From positions 1 to 10,079 of the forward strand of contig OMRF01000059.1 in assembly GCA_900313435.1 (NCBI GenBank): DNA of 10,079 bases, in the 5' to 3' direction. The notes below the pieces were generated by a model, which was not told the origin of the DNA, did not search any database, and worked only from the letters and a program-made list of their open reading frames with translations. Below are positions 6,526 through 10,079 of this stretch, one piece after another. Position 1 is the first letter of the stretch. Each line of letters opens with the position of its first letter. This stretch comes from an uncultured Lachnospiraceae bacterium (lineage in GTDB: Bacteria; Bacillota; Clostridia; Lachnospirales; Lachnospiraceae). The position numbers were made by a program, and so were the translations under genes.

Positions 6526-9069
6526 ATGGCTAAGAAAAAAAAGTCTGCACCTTTGAAAAGCAACAAAAACAATACTACTGATGTCATAACGAAGGAGAGC
6601 CTTCGCTATGACATCATTATTATTGTATCCATAGCCGTATCGGTAATACTGTTCATCGGAAATCTTGGTATTTCCGGTCAGGTACTTGATACGATCTCAA
6701 GATTCTTCTTCGGCCTCATCGGCCTTATTTCCTATGTTCTGCCTTTTATCATTATCTTTTTCACACTTTTTCTGATCGCAAACAGAGCAAAAAAACGGTC
6801 CATCCGTTCAAAGGTCATATTTTTACTGCTCATTCTCCTTTGTTTTTGCGTATTCTTTGAACTTATCAAGTCAGGAGGAGATATTGAAGGGCCCGGCGCT
6901 GCCTACCTTTCTTCATACCGCGAAAAAACAGGGGGAGGACTTTTCGGAGGTCTTTTTGCTTATCTTTTGTTCAAGGGCTTTGGAACCGCGGCCGCCTATA
7001 TAATCACGATAGCCCTTATCCTCCTTTTTGTCCTTCTTTTTGTAGGCCGCTCTGTTTATACAAGAGCAGAGAAGAAGACCGATGTCTTGAAGAAAAAGCT
7101 TGAACTGAGCCGCTCTGAAAAACAGAAAAGAAGAGCACTTGAAGAAGAAGAAAAAATAAGGGTTCATGAGGGCTTTGACGAAGGAGAAAAAAGACTTGAC
7201 CGGCATGCAAGTGGGGTAAAACTCCAGAATCTGCGTTCTGACACAAAGAAAGATGAAATGAATGACTCTGATGAGATGCATGAGTTGTTTTCAAATAATG
7301 AAAACACTTTGCCTTTGACACCACTCGTTGAAAGGCCTCTTCGGGAAAAAGTTTCATCTGATGGGATGCATGAATTAAGTTCACAGGCAGAAAGCATAAA
7401 AAGCGTTGAAAGCGTGGAGATTGAAAAACCTGTACCGGAGGAAAAAAAGAAAACGTCTCCCGTAAAGAAAAAAGCCCCCGTAAGTAAAGAACCGGTCAGT
7501 GTAGAGAGTGTCGTTGAAAAGAAGATCGTGCCTGATGACGGCTTCTATGTTTATCCTGTCATCGACCTTCTGAATAAGGCAAAGAGTTCTTCGGAAAAAG
7601 GAAAGGATTCATCTGAAGCTCTTTTCATGACCCTTCAGAAGACCCTTGACAATTTCGGTGTTGACGCGAAGGTCACAAACTATGTCACGGGACCTTCCGT
7701 CACAAGGTTTGAGATAGAGCTTCGTACCGGAGTCAAGGTCGCGAAGATCACAAATCTCGAGAACGACATCAAACTCAATCTCGCGGTTTCGGATATCAGG
7801 ATCGAGGCTCCGATACCGGGCAAGGCTGCGGTGGGCATAGAAGTTCCAAACAGGGAATCAAGACCGGTAACCTTCAGGGAGCTCATGGAATGTGAAGAGT
7901 TCAAAAATCACAAGTCAAAGATAGCCTTTGCAGCCGGTCGGGATATAGCCGGAAATGCTATCATATCCGATATTGCGAAGATGCCGCACCTTCTCATTGC
8001 CGGCGCGACTGGATCCGGAAAATCGGTCTGCATCAATACCATAATAATGTCGATCCTTTACAAGGCATCCCCCTCCGAGGTCAAATTCATAATGATAGAC
8101 CCGAAGGTGGTTGAGCTCTCCATATACAGAGGCATACCGCACCTCCTTTCGGATGTCGTAACTGATCCGAAGAAGGCCGCCGCGGCTCTGAACTGGGCAG
8201 TCGCTGAAATGACAAAAAGGTATAAGCAGTTTGCGGATGCCGCTGTTCGCGATATGAAGGGCTACAATGAAAAGGTCGAGAATGGTGAGGTCTTCGAGGA
8301 TGGTGTGAAGGTCGAAGAAAAGCTTCCCCAGATAGTCGTCATCGTAGACGAGCTTACAGATCTCATGATGGTAGCGGGTAAGGAGGTTGAAACTGCTATC
8401 TGTCGTCTCGCTCAGCTGGCAAGAGCCGCAGGTATCCATCTCATAATCGCTACACAGCGACCTTCGGCCGATGTTATCACGGGACTCATCAAAGCTAATA
8501 TTCCTTCCCGCATTGCCTTTATGGTATCATCGGGAATAGATTCACGTGTCATCCTTGACATGAACGGCGCCGAAAAGCTTCTCGGAAAGGGTGATATGCT
8601 CTATGCTCCTCAGGGACTGAATAAGCCTCTCCGTGTTCAGGGCTGCTTCGTTTCCGACGAAGAGGTCTCAAATGTTGTGAAATTTATCAAGGAAAACAAT
8701 TCAAAGGTCATGGAAGAAGCAGGTCTTGAACGCGAAAAGCGGGAGAGTGAGATCGAAGCCCACGTAACCCAGGCACAGGGCAGTAGTGGAGGACAGATAG
8801 ACAGCGAAGCTGATAACGGTTTCTCAAACGGAAGAGATTCATTTTTCGCGGAAGCCGGAAGATTCATTACCGAAAAGGGAAAAGGCTCTATAGGAATGCT
8901 GCAGAGAAAGTTCAGGATAGGCTTTAACAGGGCAGCGAGGATTGTCGACCAGCTTGAGGAGGCAGGTATCATCGGTCCTGAAATGGGCACGAAACCAAGG
9001 ACTGCGCTCATGACACTGCCAGAATTTGAGGAATGGTTGATCAGAGAGGAGGAAAATGATGAAAACTGA
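6526..9069 (+). CDS. ftsK: FtsK/SpoIIIE family DNA translocase
   Basis: This is a membrane-anchored, ATP-driven DNA pump that clears chromosomal DNA from the division or sporulation septum. After a lysine-rich start, hydrophobic segments lie at about 28-48, 58-85, 97-113, 138-150 (weak) and 157-174, consistent with a four-pass anchor. A long charged, low-complexity linker (about 180-335) contains a duplicated SDxMHELxS motif. The motor follows, with an alpha/beta translocation core: Walker A GATGSGKS (493-500), IMIDPKVVEL (522-531), Walker B VIVDEL (605-610) and ATQRPSADVITG (642-653). The winged-helix gamma domain (about 785-845, GSIGMLQRKFRIGFNRAARIVDQLEEAGII) should recognise polar DNA motifs. 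Its 847 aa are within the family range. The ATG is 10 bases after glgA with only a weak GGTGA upstream, which suggests coupling. FtsK and SpoIIIE cannot be told apart from sequence alone. Confidence 0.96.
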   Translation: MAKKKKSAPLKSNKNNTTDVITKESLRYDIIIIVSIAVSVILFIGNLGISGQVLDTISRFFFGLIGLISYVLPFIIIFFTLFLIANRAKKRSIRSKVIFLLLILLCFCVFFELIKSGGDIEGPGAAYLSSYREKTGGGLFGGLFAYLLFKGFGTAAAYIITIALILLFVLLFVGRSVYTRAEKKTDVLKKKLELSRSEKQKRRALEEEEKIRVHEGFDEGEKRLDRHASGVKLQNLRSDTKKDEMNDSDEMHELFSNNENTLPLTPLVERPLREKVSSDGMHELSSQAESIKSVESVEIEKPVPEEKKKTSPVKKKAPVSKEPVSVESVVEKKIVPDDGFYVYPVIDLLNKAKSSSEKGKDSSEALFMTLQKTLDNFGVDAKVTNYVTGPSVTRFEIELRTGVKVAKITNLENDIKLNLAVSDIRIEAPIPGKAAVGIEVPNRESRPVTFRELMECEEFKNHKSKIAFAAGRDIAGNAIISDIAKMPHLLIAGATGSGKSVCINTIIMSILYKASPSEVKFIMIDPKVVELSIYRGIPHLLSDVVTDPKKAAAALNWAVAEMTKRYKQFADAAVRDMKGYNEKVENGEVFEDGVKVEEKLPQIVVIVDELTDLMMVAGKEVETAICRLAQLARAAGIHLIIATQRPSADVITGLIKANIPSRIAFMVSSGIDSRVILDMNGAEKLLGKGDMLYAPQGLNKPLRVQGCFVSDEEVSNVVKFIKENNSKVMEEAGLEREKRESEIEAHVTQAQGSSGGQIDSEADNGFSNGRDSFFAEAGRFITEKGKGSIGMLQRKFRIGFNRAARIVDQLEEAGIIGPEMGTKPRTALMTLPEFEEWLIREEENDEN
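9047..9052 (+). promoter_or_regulatory. Consensus ribosome binding site for fhs
   Basis: AGGAGG sits inside the last codons of ftsK. It is 3 bases before ATG 9056 and 6 bases before ATG 9059. The second gives the family-typical MKTDIEIAQ and is preferred. This is the strongest Shine-Dalgarno in the window. Confidence 0.75.
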
Positions 9070-10079
9070 TATCGAGATAGCTCAGAAAAGTGTCCTTGAA
9101 CCGATTTCTGAGATTGCAAAAAAGGTAGGGCTCTATGAAGACGATATAGAGCAGTACGGAAGATACAAGGCAAAGCTCACGGATGAAGCCTTAAAGAAGC
9201 TTGAAAGCCGCTCAGACGGCAAACTCATCCTGGTTACCGCAATAAACCCCACTCCTGCGGGAGAAGGCAAGACAACTACGTCCATAGGACTTGCCGAGGC
9301 CATGGGAAAAAGAGGTTTGAACGCTGTTCTTGCCCTTCGTGAGCCATCCCTCGGTCCCTGCTTTGGAATAAAAGGAGGAGCCGCAGGCGGTGGTTATGCG
9401 CAGGTTGTCCCCATGGAGGATCTGAACCTTCATTTCACCGGTGATTTCCACGCCATGACAAGTGCCAACAATCTGCTTTCTGCCCTTATTGACAACGAGC
9501 TTTCCCATGGAAATCCCCACAGGATCGATTCAAGACGTATTGTATGGAAGCGCTGCGAGGACATGAACGACAGGGCGCTTCGGAACGTGGTTGTAGGCCT
9601 TGGAGCCCCCTCTGACGGCTTTGAAAGACAGGAGCATTTCTGCATTACCGTGGCATCAGAGATCATGGCTATCTTCTGTCTTTCCGAGGATATGAAGGAT
9701 CTTAAGAAAAGACTTTCAAACATAATAGCGGCCTATGATCTGGACGGGAATCCCGTATACGCTAAAGACCTTCAGGCTGTCGGCTCAATGGCCGCTCTCT
9801 TAAAGGATGCCTTAAAGCCCAATCTCATTCAGACTCTTGAGCATACTCCGGCTATAGTCCACGGAGGTCCTTTTGCGAATATCGCTCACGGCTGCAACAG
9901 CATAAGGGCAACAAGATGCGCTATGAAGCTTGGCGATTACTGTATCACGGAGGCAGGCTTCGGAGCAGATCTTGGAGCCGAGAAGTTTTTTGACATAAAG
10001 TGCAGGCAGAGCGGCCTGAAACCTGATGCAGTGGTGCTGGTGGCTACTATCAGGGCATTAAAGTACAACGGCGGTGTGA
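9059..10079 (+). CDS. fhs: Formate-tetrahydrofolate ligase, 3' end outside the window
   Basis: Fhs joins formate to tetrahydrofolate with ATP, giving 10-formyl-THF for purine synthesis, initiator Met-tRNA formylation, or formate entry into the methyl branch of the Wood-Ljungdahl pathway. The first 340 of an expected roughly 556 residues are present, and the frame is open at the right edge. Motifs seen are MKTDIEIAQ at the start, the P-loop-like TPAGEGKTTT (65-74), EPSLGPCFGIKGGAAGGGYAQ in parts (95-115), LHFTGDFHA (124-132), DMNDRALRNVVVGLG (168-182), ITVASEIMAI (196-205) and ITEAGFGADLGAEKFFDIKCR in parts (296-316). The gene starts inside the end of ftsK (its ATG precedes the ftsK stop by 8 bases), with a strong AGGAGG. 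Co-transcription with ftsK is likely. An autotrophic role cannot be inferred from this gene alone, since many heterotrophic Firmicutes carry it. Confidence 0.97.
   Translation, partial: MKTDIEIAQKSVLEPISEIAKKVGLYEDDIEQYGRYKAKLTDEALKKLESRSDGKLILVTAINPTPAGEGKTTTSIGLAEAMGKRGLNAVLALREPSLGPCFGIKGGAAGGGYAQVVPMEDLNLHFTGDFHAMTSANNLLSALIDNELSHGNPHRIDSRRIVWKRCEDMNDRALRNVVVGLGAPSDGFERQEHFCITVASEIMAIFCLSEDMKDLKKRLSNIIAAYDLDGNPVYAKDLQAVGSMAALLKDALKPNLIQTLEHTPAIVHGGPFANIAHGCNSIRATRCAMKLGDYCITEAGFGADLGAEKFFDIKCRQSGLKPDAVVLVATIRALKYNGGV

Noticed and set aside
7915..8439. 174-codon open frame on the - strand
   Set aside because: It lies wholly antisense to the conserved FtsK motor domain, has no family resemblance and is explained as a shadow of the codon pattern of ftsK.
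8637..9173. 178-codon open frame on the - strand across the ftsK/fhs junction
   Set aside because: It is antisense to two clearly conserved genes, serine/leucine-rich as shadow frames usually are, and shows no recognisable domain.
10077..10079. TGA at the very end of the window as the fhs stop
   Set aside because: It is out of frame: the last complete fhs codon is GTG at 10076-10078, and the gene continues past the window edge.

Overview
The window looks like chromosomal core sequence from a low-to-mid-GC Firmicute, most likely a Lachnospiraceae-type clostridium. This rests on the YebC N-terminus, the formate-tetrahydrofolate ligase start, purine-rich Shine-Dalgarno sites, and the gene set (NAD(P)HX repair enzyme beside alanine racemase, an FtsK/SpoIIIE translocase, Fhs). 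The family assignment is inference; no rRNA or other taxonomic marker is present. All eight genes lie on the + strand and cover nearly the whole window. The longest gap is 82 bases. I see no tRNA, rRNA, mobile element, CRISPR array or prophage gene.

Region 1 (13-4247) reads as one transcription unit. It holds an uncharacterised coiled-coil protein, a fused NAD(P)HX epimerase/dehydratase with a TTG start, an alanine racemase whose ATG overlaps the preceding stop, and a soluble CBS-pair/CorC-type protein. Spacings are 14 bases, an overlap, and 25 bases.

The gap 4248-4329, with the end of the gene before it, holds the best regulatory signal: TTGAAT, a 17-base spacer and an extended -10 (TGgTACAAT). 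The -10 lies inside a perfect inverted repeat, and a small hairpin followed by five Ts comes before the next ribosome binding site. This should be the start of a second transcription unit.

Region 2 (4330-10079, open at the right edge) contains yebC/TACO1, glgA, ftsK/spoIIIE and the first 340 codons of fhs. The stop and start codons overlap or nearly overlap between yebC and glgA and between ftsK and fhs, with 10 bases between glgA and ftsK. Translation quality, storage polysaccharide synthesis, DNA translocation and one-carbon metabolism are thus apparently co-transcribed, with no obvious pathway logic.

The genes serve housekeeping roles: cofactor repair, D-alanine for peptidoglycan, relief of ribosome stalling, glycogen synthesis, chromosome segregation and formate assimilation. 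I do not see a new defence, mobile or biosynthetic system. The points most worth a second look are the uncharacterised first gene, the promoter/hairpin region before yebC, and the mixed-function operon.
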